Shown here in pieces: positions 42,169 to 50,322 of a stretch of 64,000 nt of DNA; the first letter of the stretch is position 1, and the number at the start of each line of letters is the position of its first letter. This DNA comes from Desulfofustis limnaeus (GTDB lineage: Bacteria; Desulfobacterota; Desulfobulbia; Desulfobulbales; Desulfocapsaceae), in NCBI RefSeq assembly GCF_023169885.1, contig NZ_AP025516.1, forward strand, positions 558,001 through 622,000. Direction: 5' to 3'. The position numbers and the translations under genes were made by a program. The notes below the pieces were generated by a model, which did not search any database, was not told the DNA's origin, and was given only the letters and a program-made list of their open reading frames with translations.

Positions 42169-43529
42169 TGCTCGTCTCCCAGGGCGCGCCGGCGCAGAAG
42201 AGCGCCCAGGTCCCTGTCCACCTGGGGCTGCAGCGGCATGCCTTCGAGGGCAAGACCCGGATCGTCAACAATGACCAGTTCTCCGGGTTTCACACCGGAA
42301 CTGATTACGGCCAGGTCCTGCTGCCTGAAATCGACGATGACAGAACGTCGCCGGAGGCGGTTCTGCTCGTCGACGAGATAGATTTCGCCTTGATGTATGG
42401 CGGTGGCCGGCAGCGCCAGAAGCGGTAGCGGCGCCGCGGCCGCCAGTTCGACATGAACGAACATGTCGCGTTGCAGGATGGGGCGGGCCGGGGGCGCGGC
42501 ATGGCGATAGGGTTGCTCCACCTCGATCACCACCCGGGCGGTCCGGGTTGCCGGGTCAAGACCGCTGGCGATCCGAGTGACTCGGCCCGACCAACCGGTG
42601 CCGGGAACCCCCACGAGTGTGACCTGGGCCTCGACGGCGGAGAAATCGATGATATCCCCGATGTCCAGGGCCTGGGGGTGCGGTTCGCTGCGCATCGCAG
42701 CAGGCAGCAAGCGCCGTAAGGACGAAAGGGGAATGCGCGCTTCGATTTCCGCAGCTTCGATGTTGTCGGCAGCAAAGAGCCGCTGGCCCGGCGCGACGTA
42801 TTGGTGCAGCGCCGCCTCGACCTCTCCGAGACGCAGGTCGTATGGAGCGATAAAACGGGTATCCTCGAGGTCTCGACGGGCCTGGTCGAGGAGGCTGACA
42901 CCACGCCGGATCTGGGCGTCGAGCCGGGTCCGGCGAGCACTGAACAACCGTTGCTGGTTTTCCAGGGTGGTGACCGCCTGACGCTGCAGCAGCGCCGCGC
43001 GAAGCTGTTCATCGAGTTGGGACTGCGATACCGCGCCGCTGCCGGCCAGGGTTTTGATGCGAGACAACTCCTTTTCCGCCAGGGCCAAACGCCCTTGTTC
43101 CAGTTCCAAGAGACGGCTCGTGTTGTCCTCCTCGGTTTCGATCTGCATCTGCTCAGCCTGGAGCGTGGCGATTTCGGCCTCGGCGGCAGCGATGGCCAAC
43201 TCGTACCGGCTGGGATCCAGCGCCAGCAGGAGCGTCCCCTTGGGCAGCAGGTGGCCGCTTTCCAAGCGGGGATGCTTCTCGATCACTTCACCGGCAACGT
43301 TGGCGATTGCCTGCCAGGTTTCAGCGGGTTGTGCCACGCCGTTTCCGGAGGCCTTGAGCTTGAATGGCAAGAGTTCGGCTTCGATAACCGTTAAGGTCGG
43401 TACGACCGGCGAAACCTCACCGTGCGTCGGATATTGGCGATGTGCCACGAAGAAAAACAGCAGTATCAATCCGAACGCCAGACCGGCGAGGATAGTCGCG
43501 AGTTTCTTGAGATTGATTCGCTCGGGCAT
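42165..43529 (-). CDS. RND pump periplasmic adaptor (membrane fusion protein)
   Basis: 454 residues: an N-terminal membrane helix (about 10-30), lipoyl halves, a long alpha-hairpin (about 105-215, heavily charged with LEQGRLALAEKELSRIKTLA and SQSQLDEQLRAALLQRQ), beta-barrel and membrane-proximal domains. It links the RND pump to an outer-membrane channel. ATG 43529 was preferred to the longer frame reaching 43580, because the helix then starts at the usual place. It is the first gene of the pump operon. Confidence 0.88.
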   Translation of the reverse strand: MPERINLKKLATILAGLAFGLILLFFFVAHRQYPTHGEVSPVVPTLTVIEAELLPFKLKASGNGVAQPAETWQAIANVAGEVIEKHPRLESGHLLPKGTLLLALDPSRYELAIAAAEAEIATLQAEQMQIETEEDNTSRLLELEQGRLALAEKELSRIKTLAGSGAVSQSQLDEQLRAALLQRQAVTTLENQQRLFSARRTRLDAQIRRGVSLLDQARRDLEDTRFIAPYDLRLGEVEAALHQYVAPGQRLFAADNIEAAEIEARIPLSSLRRLLPAAMRSEPHPQALDIGDIIDFSAVEAQVTLVGVPGTGWSGRVTRIASGLDPATRTARVVIEVEQPYRHAAPPARPILQRDMFVHVELAAAAPLPLLALPATAIHQGEIYLVDEQNRLRRRSVIVDFRQQDLAVISSGVKPGELVIVDDPGLALEGMPLQPQVDRDLGALLRRRALGDEQ

Positions 43530-43892
43530 GGTGTTGGCTCCGGCCGGGAGGACGCTTAACGGGCAAGCCTTTCCCGGCACCTCGGGTTTGTGTGCTGGTA
43601 GTGGTTTCTTCTCAACCGTATCTCATGGTACTGCGCTTGGTTTGCAAGTCAATTGACTTAGATCAAATGAAGGGATTGTATCCTCTGGTATGGTTACTGC
43701 CTGCATGGTAGAGACGGAAGGGAACCTTGAAAAGGTGCCATTTCGCCCAATCTTATCGTCGCGCAATCACATTTTTTCTTCTGAATATCATATATCTGCC
43801 TTCGGTAACATGTTCGTGCGCGCCTTGATCTTGAATGAAACTTCTCATTATTCAAGCTCCCTGTAAGTATGAAAAAAGTCTGTCCTTGAGAT
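43530..43892. other. Intergenic region holding one arm of a large inverted repeat
   Basis: About 360 bp between the leftward pump operon and a rightward gene. The stretch 43721-43860 is the left arm of the inverted repeat described separately. An AT-rich segment before it (about 43640-43690) is the best place for the pump promoter. Confidence 0.5.
43721..43860 (-). repeat. Inverted repeat, left arm
   Basis: Its complement aligns over its whole 140 bp with 45970-46109, with the best-conserved part ATTGGGCGAAAYGGCACC then TTTTCAAGGTTCC. By eye roughly three quarters of the bases agree. In the minus frame it translates to HSRSRRARTCYRR..APFQGS-like sequence, and the other arm gives RSRSRHARSWYRK..APFQGS, so similarity exists at both levels. 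Confidence 0.75.
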
Positions 43893-44507
43893 ATGGTCAT
43901 GGCCAAAGAAAAACTCACCATCCTGTTGCCGACCGGACATTTGCCCCTGGGACTTATGGAAGCTGCCCGGCAGCTGGCGGCAGTGCACTCGCTGAGAGTA
44001 TATCTGACCAACCGGCAAAACCTCCGTCTGATCGATATCCCGGGGCACGCTTACGAGGAAGTGCGACAGGAACTGGCAAAGGCCGGGGCCAGATTCCAGG
44101 AACCGGGGTTATTTCCGCTGCCGACCGTGTGCGTGGGGAAACCCGACTGCCGGCACGGCCTTTTTGACACCGAGGCGGTAAGCACGGAGATCATGCGCCA
44201 GTTCGATGGATGTTTCCCGTCCGGATCCCGTCTGAAAATCGCGGTGTCCGGTTGTTGTCGCTGTTGCTCCGGGGCGAAACTGGCTGATATCGGCGTTATG
44301 GGCACCAGGGACGGATGCGATGTGTTTGCCGGCGGCAAGGGCGGGGCAGCCCCGATCGTTGGCTGCCGGGTCGCTCGCGGCGTGGCGCTTGGCGAGGTGA
44401 TCCGGATCATCGAGGACCTGGTCGCTTTCCACCAGCATAAAGGTGTACCAGGTCAGCGGATTGCCGAGCTTATGGACGATCCTGAATTTCCCCTTTCCGC
44501 CTGTTGA
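43893..44507 (+). CDS. Small siroheme sulfite/nitrite reductase-type Fe-S protein
   Basis: 204 residues. It has the ferredoxin-like half domain (LPLGLMEAARQLAAVH, VYLTNRQNLRLIDIP) and the siroheme/[4Fe-4S] cysteine pattern: Cys80-x5-Cys86 and Cys121-x3-Cys125 (GCCRCCSG). The spacing is that of sulfite and nitrite reductases, but the protein is only about a third to half of the usual length and stands alone. Relatives are annotated as NirB-like or assimilatory-type small reductases; activity is unproven. ATG 43899 is an alternative start. Confidence 0.8.
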   Translation: MVMAKEKLTILLPTGHLPLGLMEAARQLAAVHSLRVYLTNRQNLRLIDIPGHAYEEVRQELAKAGARFQEPGLFPLPTVCVGKPDCRHGLFDTEAVSTEIMRQFDGCFPSGSRLKIAVSGCCRCCSGAKLADIGVMGTRDGCDVFAGGKGGAAPIVGCRVARGVALGEVIRIIEDLVAFHQHKGVPGQRIAELMDDPEFPLSAC

Positions 44508-44585
44508 GGGTAGCGGCTCGATTCCGATCCTGTCACCGCCGGAGCGGCGGGCTTCGGAATGGGTGTTGGTGTCGGCGGCGGGAGG

Positions 44586-44978
44586 CTACCAATCGTCGCT
44601 GTCTCCATCGCCGTTTTCCAAGGCAGTCAACTGGTCCTCATCGAAGCCGAAGTGATGACCGATCTCATGGACCAGAGTGTCGTAAATGACATCGTAGACC
44701 GGCAAGTCGTCCACTTCGGCCCAATACTCGATGGGGCGCTGATAGAGGAAAATTTGGTCGGGAAGGGACCCGCTCAGGTCGTGACTGCGTTCATCGAGCG
44801 GCACCCCCTGATAGAGTCCAAGTAGATCGAGGCGGGAGTCGATCCCCATGGCGGCGAGTGTCTCCTCGTCGGGCCACTCTTCGACCACAAAGACCACGTT
44901 GTCGACTTTGGCCAGCAACAAGTCCGGCAGGGCGTCGAAGACCTGCTCGGTCAATTGGCTAAATGTGTCCCGATCCAT
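44586..44978 (-). CDS. Small zincin-like metallopeptidase
   Basis: 130 residues of the metallopeptidase family 'MPF' (DUF1025-like). The zinc motif HEIGH is at residues 104-108 followed by HFGF, and the upstream block PDQIFLYQRPIEYW fits the family. Acidic C-terminal tail. No signal peptide, so cytoplasmic. The physiological substrate is unknown. Confidence 0.82.
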   Translation of the reverse strand: MDRDTFSQLTEQVFDALPDLLLAKVDNVVFVVEEWPDEETLAAMGIDSRLDLLGLYQGVPLDERSHDLSGSLPDQIFLYQRPIEYWAEVDDLPVYDVIYDTLVHEIGHHFGFDEDQLTALENGDGDSDDW

Positions 44979-45048
44979 TTGATATCACGAGTTTGTCAGC
45001 CATTGTTGTGAGGGTTTTGGGGCATATCGCCAGTACCGTTCACTCCCA

Positions 45049-45825
45049 TCAAGACCACTGATGGGCCGCCATCTGGGACGGGTCGTCGACGATCAGGCCG
45101 TCCACCCCCATGGCCAGCAGCCGGGCGCTGTCGATCCGCCCGGCGGCGATGAAGGGGAAGACCCTGGCACCCGCAGTATGCAGCAGAGCAACCTGCGCGG
45201 CGGTGACCACGCGCCAGTCCGGGTGCCATGAGAAGCCGCCCAGCCGTCGATACCAGAAGAGAAGGTGCTCGTCGGCCGGCCGAGCGGAGAGCAATCCGAT
45301 GGCTACCGCCGGGGACAGGCTGCGCACCCGGGCTAGGGACCACCAGGCGAAGCTGGAGATGATGGCATCGTCAAGCATGTTTCGCTCTGCCAGCAGGTCG
45401 AGAATCTGCCGTTCAACAGCGTCGTCCCGGCTCGACGATTCGTACGCTTCCGGTTTGATCTCGATATTGACGGCTATCCGGCCGTTGACCAGATCAAGGA
45501 CGTCTGCCAGTTCGGGAATGGCTTGACCGGCGAATGCAGGATCAAACCAGCTGCCGGCGTCCAGACGCTGCAGCTGCTTCATGGTGTGTGCCGATACCGG
45601 GCCGCGGCCGTTGGTGGTGCGGTTCACCCGTTCATCATGGATGACTGCAAGACGTCGATCTCGGGAGAACGTGACGTCTAACTCGATCATGGCCGCGCCG
45701 GCTGCCATGGCTGCCTCGAAGGCGGCCATGGTATTTTCTGGAAAACGGGCGCTGAGGCCACGGTGCGCAATATAGATCGGGGCCGGTGGGGTGCGGCTGA
45801 GTTCGGTCTGGCTTAGACGATGCAT
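45049..45825 (-). CDS. Glycerophosphodiester phosphodiesterase
   Basis: About 258 residues of the GDPD TIM-barrel family, which hydrolyse deacylated phospholipids to glycerol 3-phosphate. Catalytic motifs: AHRGLSARFPENTMAAF, IELDVTFSRD, VIHDERVNRTTNG, and NIEIKPE. ATG 45825 was chosen; a GTG at 45873 would add 16 residues without a signal peptide. Near-isolated position between a metallopeptidase and a repeat arm. Confidence 0.88.
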   Translation of the reverse strand: MHRLSQTELSRTPPAPIYIAHRGLSARFPENTMAAFEAAMAAGAAMIELDVTFSRDRRLAVIHDERVNRTTNGRGPVSAHTMKQLQRLDAGSWFDPAFAGQAIPELADVLDLVNGRIAVNIEIKPEAYESSSRDDAVERQILDLLAERNMLDDAIISSFAWWSLARVRSLSPAVAIGLLSARPADEHLLFWYRRLGGFSWHPDWRVVTAAQVALLHTAGARVFPFIAAGRIDSARLLAMGVDGLIVDDPSQMAAHQWS

Positions 45826-46130
45826 CGGTATTCGGGGGTGCTCGTTGGGGGTGATATCAGATAATAGTTGCACAAATCATGATTGTATGAACAATAATAA
45901 CCGGTTCGCCGTGATTTTCCCAGCTGAGCCGAAAAAAATGAGGTCACGCCAACCCATCCAACCAACAGGAGAACTTGAAAAAAGAGACATTTCGTTCAAG
46001 ATCGAGGCACGCACGATCATGGTATCGCAAGTACATATTTGATATTAAAGCGATAACTTGTGATCGTGCAACGAGTAGATTGGGCGAAACGGCACCTTTT
46101 CAAGGTTCCTACCAAAAAGGAGGTACTGCC
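45826..46130. other. Divergent intergenic region with right arm of the inverted repeat
   Basis: About 300 bp between the leftward phosphodiesterase and the rightward outer-membrane protein. The right arm of the large inverted repeat fills 45970-46109, and the strong Shine-Dalgarno of the next gene (AAGGAGG) lies at 46117-46123. AT-rich sequence at 45870-45905 may carry promoters. Confidence 0.5.
45970..46109 (+). repeat. Inverted repeat, right arm
   Basis: Counterpart of 43721-43860. The two arms enclose a 2.1-kb interval holding the siroheme-type, metallopeptidase and phosphodiesterase genes. The conserved end, ATTGGGCGAAACGGCACC then TTTTCAAGGTTCC, lies only about 20 bp before the outer-membrane protein start, so it could also work as a control element. 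Confidence 0.75.
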
Positions 46131-47102
46131 ATGAGACGGTCCGGGTTTATCCATCGATTCTCGAACACTTTTGTCGTTGCCTCGCTCGTGGCGGCTGCCG
46201 GCGTCGCTACTGCCCCGTTTGAGGCTGGAGCGGCGCAGTACCAGGTCTCGGTCGGCACGGAGAGGATGAGTGGAGATACCACCTATCAGATCGGTTTCCC
46301 TGGCGTGGCTCCGAACGGAGTCCGCTATGACGGCTATTTCCCGTTCAGCGAATTGGCCTGGCCGCTCGATATCTGGTTGGCCAGGGTGGATGGCCGGGCA
46401 ACCATCAACGACCAATGGCGGATCAACCTCAGTATCAAAAAGAATCTGAGTACCCCCGATGATGAGATGACCGACTCCGACTGGTTGACTCCGGCCGACC
46501 CCTCAATTCTCGATGTCTATTCGGAGTTCAGTATCAGCGATTTCGACGCGCTGATCGTCGATGCCGATATACAGTGGACCTTTCTTCGACAAGATGCCTT
46601 TTCCCTGTTCCTCGGAGCCGGCCTGCTCTATCAGAATTTTGATTATGAATCGAAGCTGCTGTATCAGTATTCGCCGTCCGGCATGCCGGGTTTCGCTTTC
46701 GTCGGCGACGGCCGGGTCGGCATTACCTACGAGATGACCTACACCATGCCGTACCTGAAGATCGGCGGCGATCTGCAACTGGGTCCACGTTTTACCTTGC
46801 AGACCAGTTTCGCCTATTCGCCCTTGGTTGAGGCTGAGGATACCGATCGACATCTGCTCCGGGAACTGGGCGGCAAGTACTCGACCGGTGATCTTGACGG
46901 CACCGGCTATGCCGTTGATGTCAGTGGCACCTACTACATGACTCCGGCGCTCTATCTGGAAGCAGGTTTTCATTACCGATATATCGAAGTGGATGGCGAG
47001 CAGACCCAGGTGTATGGGGTGGGTATACCGATCGGGACGTTCCGGGAAGAGAGCGAATCGACGCAGACATCGGGCTATCTGTCGGTCGGTTATCGGTTTT
47101 GA
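46131..47102 (+). CDS. Omptin-family outer-membrane protease homologue
   Basis: 323 residues: signal peptide (about 1-36), then ten-stranded-barrel-like sequence ending in GYLSVGYRF with a terminal Phe. The omptin catalytic pairs are in place: Asp115-Asp117 in MTDSDW (OmpT Asp83/Asp85) and Asp239-His241 in DTDRH (OmpT Asp210/His212). Surrounding KLNYANEF-like and MPYLKIGGDLQLG stretches fit. Omptins cut dibasic sites on host or antimicrobial peptides. ATG 46131 has a full AAGGAGG at good spacing. Activity would need LPS binding, which I did not assess. Confidence 0.7.
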   Translation: MRRSGFIHRFSNTFVVASLVAAAGVATAPFEAGAAQYQVSVGTERMSGDTTYQIGFPGVAPNGVRYDGYFPFSELAWPLDIWLARVDGRATINDQWRINLSIKKNLSTPDDEMTDSDWLTPADPSILDVYSEFSISDFDALIVDADIQWTFLRQDAFSLFLGAGLLYQNFDYESKLLYQYSPSGMPGFAFVGDGRVGITYEMTYTMPYLKIGGDLQLGPRFTLQTSFAYSPLVEAEDTDRHLLRELGGKYSTGDLDGTGYAVDVSGTYYMTPALYLEAGFHYRYIEVDGEQTQVYGVGIPIGTFREESESTQTSGYLSVGYRF

Positions 47103-47218
47103 CCGTCGCAACCGTCTCTGCTGCAGGAGCGGTACGGTAGCAGCAGCTCCCGGAACCACTGGGTTGGGTGACACCGGGTACTGGCGTGGCTGCAGGTAAT
47201 CGGTTGCTGTGAGGATGT

Positions 47219-47491
47219 ATGGATTTTGATCGTGTTGTAGAATTGGCCTCCGGCTTTGTCTTGGAAGCGGTTGATGACGAGTTCACCGTGTATCATCCCA
47301 CCGAGACGATCACGCTGTACCTCAACAAGACCGGGGCGTTGCTCTGGCAGATGTGCGACGGACGGCGGACCGTGGCCGAGATCGTCGACCTGCTTGTCGA
47401 GGCCTATCCGCATCAGCGGCAAGAGATAGCGACCGAAGTCACCGGGTTCGTCGAGGCGTTGGTAGAGCGTGGCGTAGCCAGGTTACGCTGA
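47219..47491 (+). CDS. PqqD-like RiPP recognition element protein
   Basis: 90 residues with the PqqD fold: LNKTGALLWQMCDGRRTVAEIVDLL and the closing FVEALVERGVARL. Such stand-alone RREs bind leader peptides for radical-SAM or lasso-peptide enzymes, or occur in polysaccharide loci. No radical SAM enzyme or lasso cyclase is in the window. The next gene, a nucleotidyltransferase, is a common neighbour in such loci. Confidence 0.85.
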   Translation: MDFDRVVELASGFVLEAVDDEFTVYHPTETITLYLNKTGALLWQMCDGRRTVAEIVDLLVEAYPHQRQEIATEVTGFVEALVERGVARLR

Positions 47492-47560
47492 TCGGTGGCG
47501 GGGAGGTGTCTTGCAACTGAAAAGTGAAAGACGGCTCATGGCGACTGCGAGTGAACGGTC

Positions 47561-48703
47561 ATGATACGTCGGATACTTGGTCTCTGTTCCCGTAACCATG
47601 GCCATCAGGCCATGTATTTCCTGCTGCAGCAGGCAGTCGCGGCCTTTACCGGTTCAGGCGGTGACTGGGGCGAGCTGATAACGGAGGCGGAGTACCAGGG
47701 AGTGGCACCGCTGCTTGCCAAACACCTGTCTGCCATCGATTGCCGCTTGCCCCGAGAGACCCGGCGCCAGCTGCAGGGGCTTTGCCTGCGCAGCCGTCGA
47801 GCCAACGCTATTCGCGGTGAAACGACGGCGTCAGTTCTCACCAGGTGCCGGGCCGCCGGTATCGAGGTGCTGGCCGTCAAAGGTGTCGCGCTGAGCACCT
47901 TTGCCTATAGTGAACCCGGGCTGAGGCCGATGCGTGATGTGGACCTCCTGGCGGCCGAAAAAGATCTCAGCCGACTGCAGGAAATCCTCGTCGAACTGGG
48001 GTTTCGTCTGGTCGAAGAGGAGTCGGTGCCGGATGATTTCTACCACCTGACGCCGCTGTGCAAGGAGGTAGAGGGATTACCGGTCCCGATCGAGGTACAC
48101 CGCAACCTGCTGCCGTTTCATGCCCAGTATCAACGCTGGCCGCTTGAACGGTCCCTGGCCGGGGCCCGTTCCATCACGATCGGTCACGGCGAGGCTCGTA
48201 CCCTGTCCCTGGAAGACACGCTAACTCACTGTTACCTCCACGGTTTCCAGGCACCGCTGACCTATGAGCCGTTTCGCCTGATCCATGTGGCCGATCTGGT
48301 CAGTCTGGTGGAGACGTATCGGCATGAAATCGATTGGCAGCTGTTGCAACACCACCAGCCGCGCTTCTGCAATGTGCTTTCCCGTCTGCACTTCCTTACC
48401 CCCTGGCAGGACGACGTCGTGGAAGAGTTGCACCTCGTCGTCGACGATGCGCCCCATGGTGTCGGTCGACCCTACCGGGGCTGGCCGCAGCGTAAGCTGA
48501 CTGAGGAGCCCCTGTCCCAGTGGTGGAAATTGACTCGGGAAACCATCTGGCCGGCTCAGTGGTGGTTGCAGCTCTATTACGGCCACCTTGACGGAGTATG
48601 GTATCACCGCATGCGCTGGTTTGAGCACCCGCGTACCGTCTGGCGGTGGATGAAGACCTATGCGCGGGCCGGACGCAAGTCGTCCAAACGGGATACACGC
48701 TAG
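47561..48703 (+). CDS. Nucleotidyltransferase-family protein (NTP_transf_5 type)
   Basis: 380 residues. The signature is GIEVLAVKGVALSTFAYSEPG followed by RPMRDVDLLAAEKD, the Asp-x-Asp nucleotidyltransferase core of the PF14907-type family; no other catalytic domain is seen. Members often sit beside PqqD-like proteins in exopolysaccharide or lasso-peptide clusters. Substrate unknown. The pair with the PqqD gene 69 bp upstream suggests a joint role. Confidence 0.82.
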   Translation: MIRRILGLCSRNHGHQAMYFLLQQAVAAFTGSGGDWGELITEAEYQGVAPLLAKHLSAIDCRLPRETRRQLQGLCLRSRRANAIRGETTASVLTRCRAAGIEVLAVKGVALSTFAYSEPGLRPMRDVDLLAAEKDLSRLQEILVELGFRLVEEESVPDDFYHLTPLCKEVEGLPVPIEVHRNLLPFHAQYQRWPLERSLAGARSITIGHGEARTLSLEDTLTHCYLHGFQAPLTYEPFRLIHVADLVSLVETYRHEIDWQLLQHHQPRFCNVLSRLHFLTPWQDDVVEELHLVVDDAPHGVGRPYRGWPQRKLTEEPLSQWWKLTRETIWPAQWWLQLYYGHLDGVWYHRMRWFEHPRTVWRWMKTYARAGRKSSKRDTR

Positions 48704-48851
48704 CTCTTTCTTCCTGGTAAAAGAGATATATTGTAATACTGCTGATGATAGAGTACCGGATACCGCCTCCATCTGTCGTGGCAGCGGAGCCATTGGCCAT
48801 TGGTGGAGCCGGGTCGTCAACGAGGGTGCAGCGTCACGTGTACAACCAACC

Positions 48852-49565
48852 ATGAGTAACGAGCCAAAAAAGGGAACCGCGAATGCCAGAGTGGTGCCTG
48901 TGCATCGTTCCTCCTCCAGGGAGATAACCTCCTTTCTGAAAAAAGCCGCCCGTGTTGACCCTACCCGCAGCGGCCGGCTGATCTTCGCCCTCGATGCGAC
49001 CATGAGCCGGCAGCCCACCTGGGATCGGGCCATCACCATCCAGGCCTCGATGTTCGATGCGGTCGGCCAGGCCGGCGGCTTGTCGGTACAGCTGGTCTAC
49101 TTTCGCGGGTACGGTGAATGTCGAGCCTCGAAGTGGGTGCTCAATGCCGCTGCCCTGCGCGATCTGATGACCGGCATTGAATGCCGCGGCGGCCATACTC
49201 AGATCGGTAAAGTGCTTGATCACGCCCGACGGGAGACGGCGAAAGAACGGCTGTCGGCTTTGGTCTTCATTGGTGATGCGCTGGAGGAAGATGTCGATCT
49301 GCTGTGCCAGAAAGCGGGGGAACTCGGGTTGTTGGGGGTGCGCGGTTTCTTCTTTCAAGAGGGTGCCGATCCCTTGGTTGAGCGAGCGTTTCGCGAGATG
49401 GCACGGCTCACCAACGGAGCTTGTTTTCATCTCGGTGGTGATTCTGCTCGGGAGTTGGCCGCACTTCTCGGCGCCATCGCGATCTATGCTCACGGCGGTC
49501 TCAAGGCTTTGACCGCCAGCTCCCGTCACGAGGCACGGCGACTGCTCACGCAATTGGGTGGATAA
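48852..49565 (+). CDS. von Willebrand A-type domain protein
   Basis: 237 residues. RLIFALDATMSR (a DxT/S-type MIDAS-like start) opens a VWA-like domain, with TQIGKVLDHARRE and ALVFIGDALEEDVD completing the fold. No signal peptide. ATG 48852 was chosen; the frame is open further upstream without a convincing start. It lies 32 bp before a J-domain gene, an arrangement also known in Alphaproteobacteria, which suggests a chaperone-linked complex. Confidence 0.72.
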   Translation: MSNEPKKGTANARVVPVHRSSSREITSFLKKAARVDPTRSGRLIFALDATMSRQPTWDRAITIQASMFDAVGQAGGLSVQLVYFRGYGECRASKWVLNAAALRDLMTGIECRGGHTQIGKVLDHARRETAKERLSALVFIGDALEEDVDLLCQKAGELGLLGVRGFFFQEGADPLVERAFREMARLTNGACFHLGGDSARELAALLGAIAIYAHGGLKALTASSRHEARRLLTQLGG

Positions 49566-49597
49566 GCATGGTACTCTGGAGATTTGACTGACGGGCG

Positions 49598-50287
49598 ATG
49601 ATCATTTTTGTTTCCCTGATTCTGGCGGTGGCGATCTTGGTGGTGGTCCAACTGCTGCTGCGCACGCCGGCGGAAAAGAGCGCGGCACTGATCACTGGTA
49701 ACTGGCCGTTGCTCATGGTCGCCATCGGTGTCTTGTTGACCCTTTTGGGACGAGGGGGAATCGGGGTGCCGCTCTCTTTGCTGGCGTTGTCCTGGTGGCA
49801 GCGGAAGCGCTACGTCGGTCGAGCGACCGGCGGTCGGGGACGAGGCCAGAAATCGAAGGTCCGGACAACAGTGCTGGAGATGGAGTTGGACCATGACACC
49901 GGTGCGATGGATGGCTGGGTGTTGGCTGGGATGTTCGAGGGGGCACGCCTGTCCCGCCTCGACCGGGAGGATCTGCTGAAGCTCTACCGGGAAAACGCAT
50001 CCGACGGTGAGAGTATCGCTTTGCTGGAAGCCTATCTCGATCGCTGCTTCAACGACTGGCGTGAACAGGCCGGCACCCGGGAAGGAAGCGGGCCGGACGA
50101 TGCTACCGGTTCCGCCCCCATGACCCGGGATGAGGCCTATCAGATACTTGGTCTGGAGCCGGGTGCCTCGGAAGAGGAGATTCATCAGGCCTGGCGTCGC
50201 CTCATGAAAAAAGTGCATCCCGACAGCGGCGGTTCCGCCTTTCTTGCCGCCAAGATCAACGCGGCTCGTGAGACGTTGCTCGATTAA
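49598..50287 (+). CDS. Membrane-anchored J-domain protein
   Basis: 229 residues: two N-terminal membrane helices (about 3-21 and 33-56), a basic linker and a C-terminal J domain with MTRDEAYQILGLEPGASEEE and the HPD motif in KKVHPDSGGS. J domains stimulate DnaK ATPase. The C-terminal position and membrane anchor resemble DjlA-like or TIM14-like proteins. It follows the VWA gene. Confidence 0.85.
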   Translation: MIIFVSLILAVAILVVVQLLLRTPAEKSAALITGNWPLLMVAIGVLLTLLGRGGIGVPLSLLALSWWQRKRYVGRATGGRGRGQKSKVRTTVLEMELDHDTGAMDGWVLAGMFEGARLSRLDREDLLKLYRENASDGESIALLEAYLDRCFNDWREQAGTREGSGPDDATGSAPMTRDEAYQILGLEPGASEEEIHQAWRRLMKKVHPDSGGSAFLAAKINAARETLLD

Positions 50288-50322
50288 CAAACGCAGATTT
50301 GGACGGCTGACCGAACAGTTGC

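Noticed and set aside
45975-46130. N-terminal extension of the outer-membrane protein into the repeat arm
   Set aside because: The open frame exists, but the signal peptide begins at 46131 behind a full AAGGAGG, and a 52-residue basic leader before it would prevent export.
48660-48851. Upstream extension of the VWA protein
   Set aside because: Open frame overlaps the end of the nucleotidyltransferase gene and crosses sequence without domain features; ATG 48852 is more reasonable though its Shine-Dalgarno is weak.
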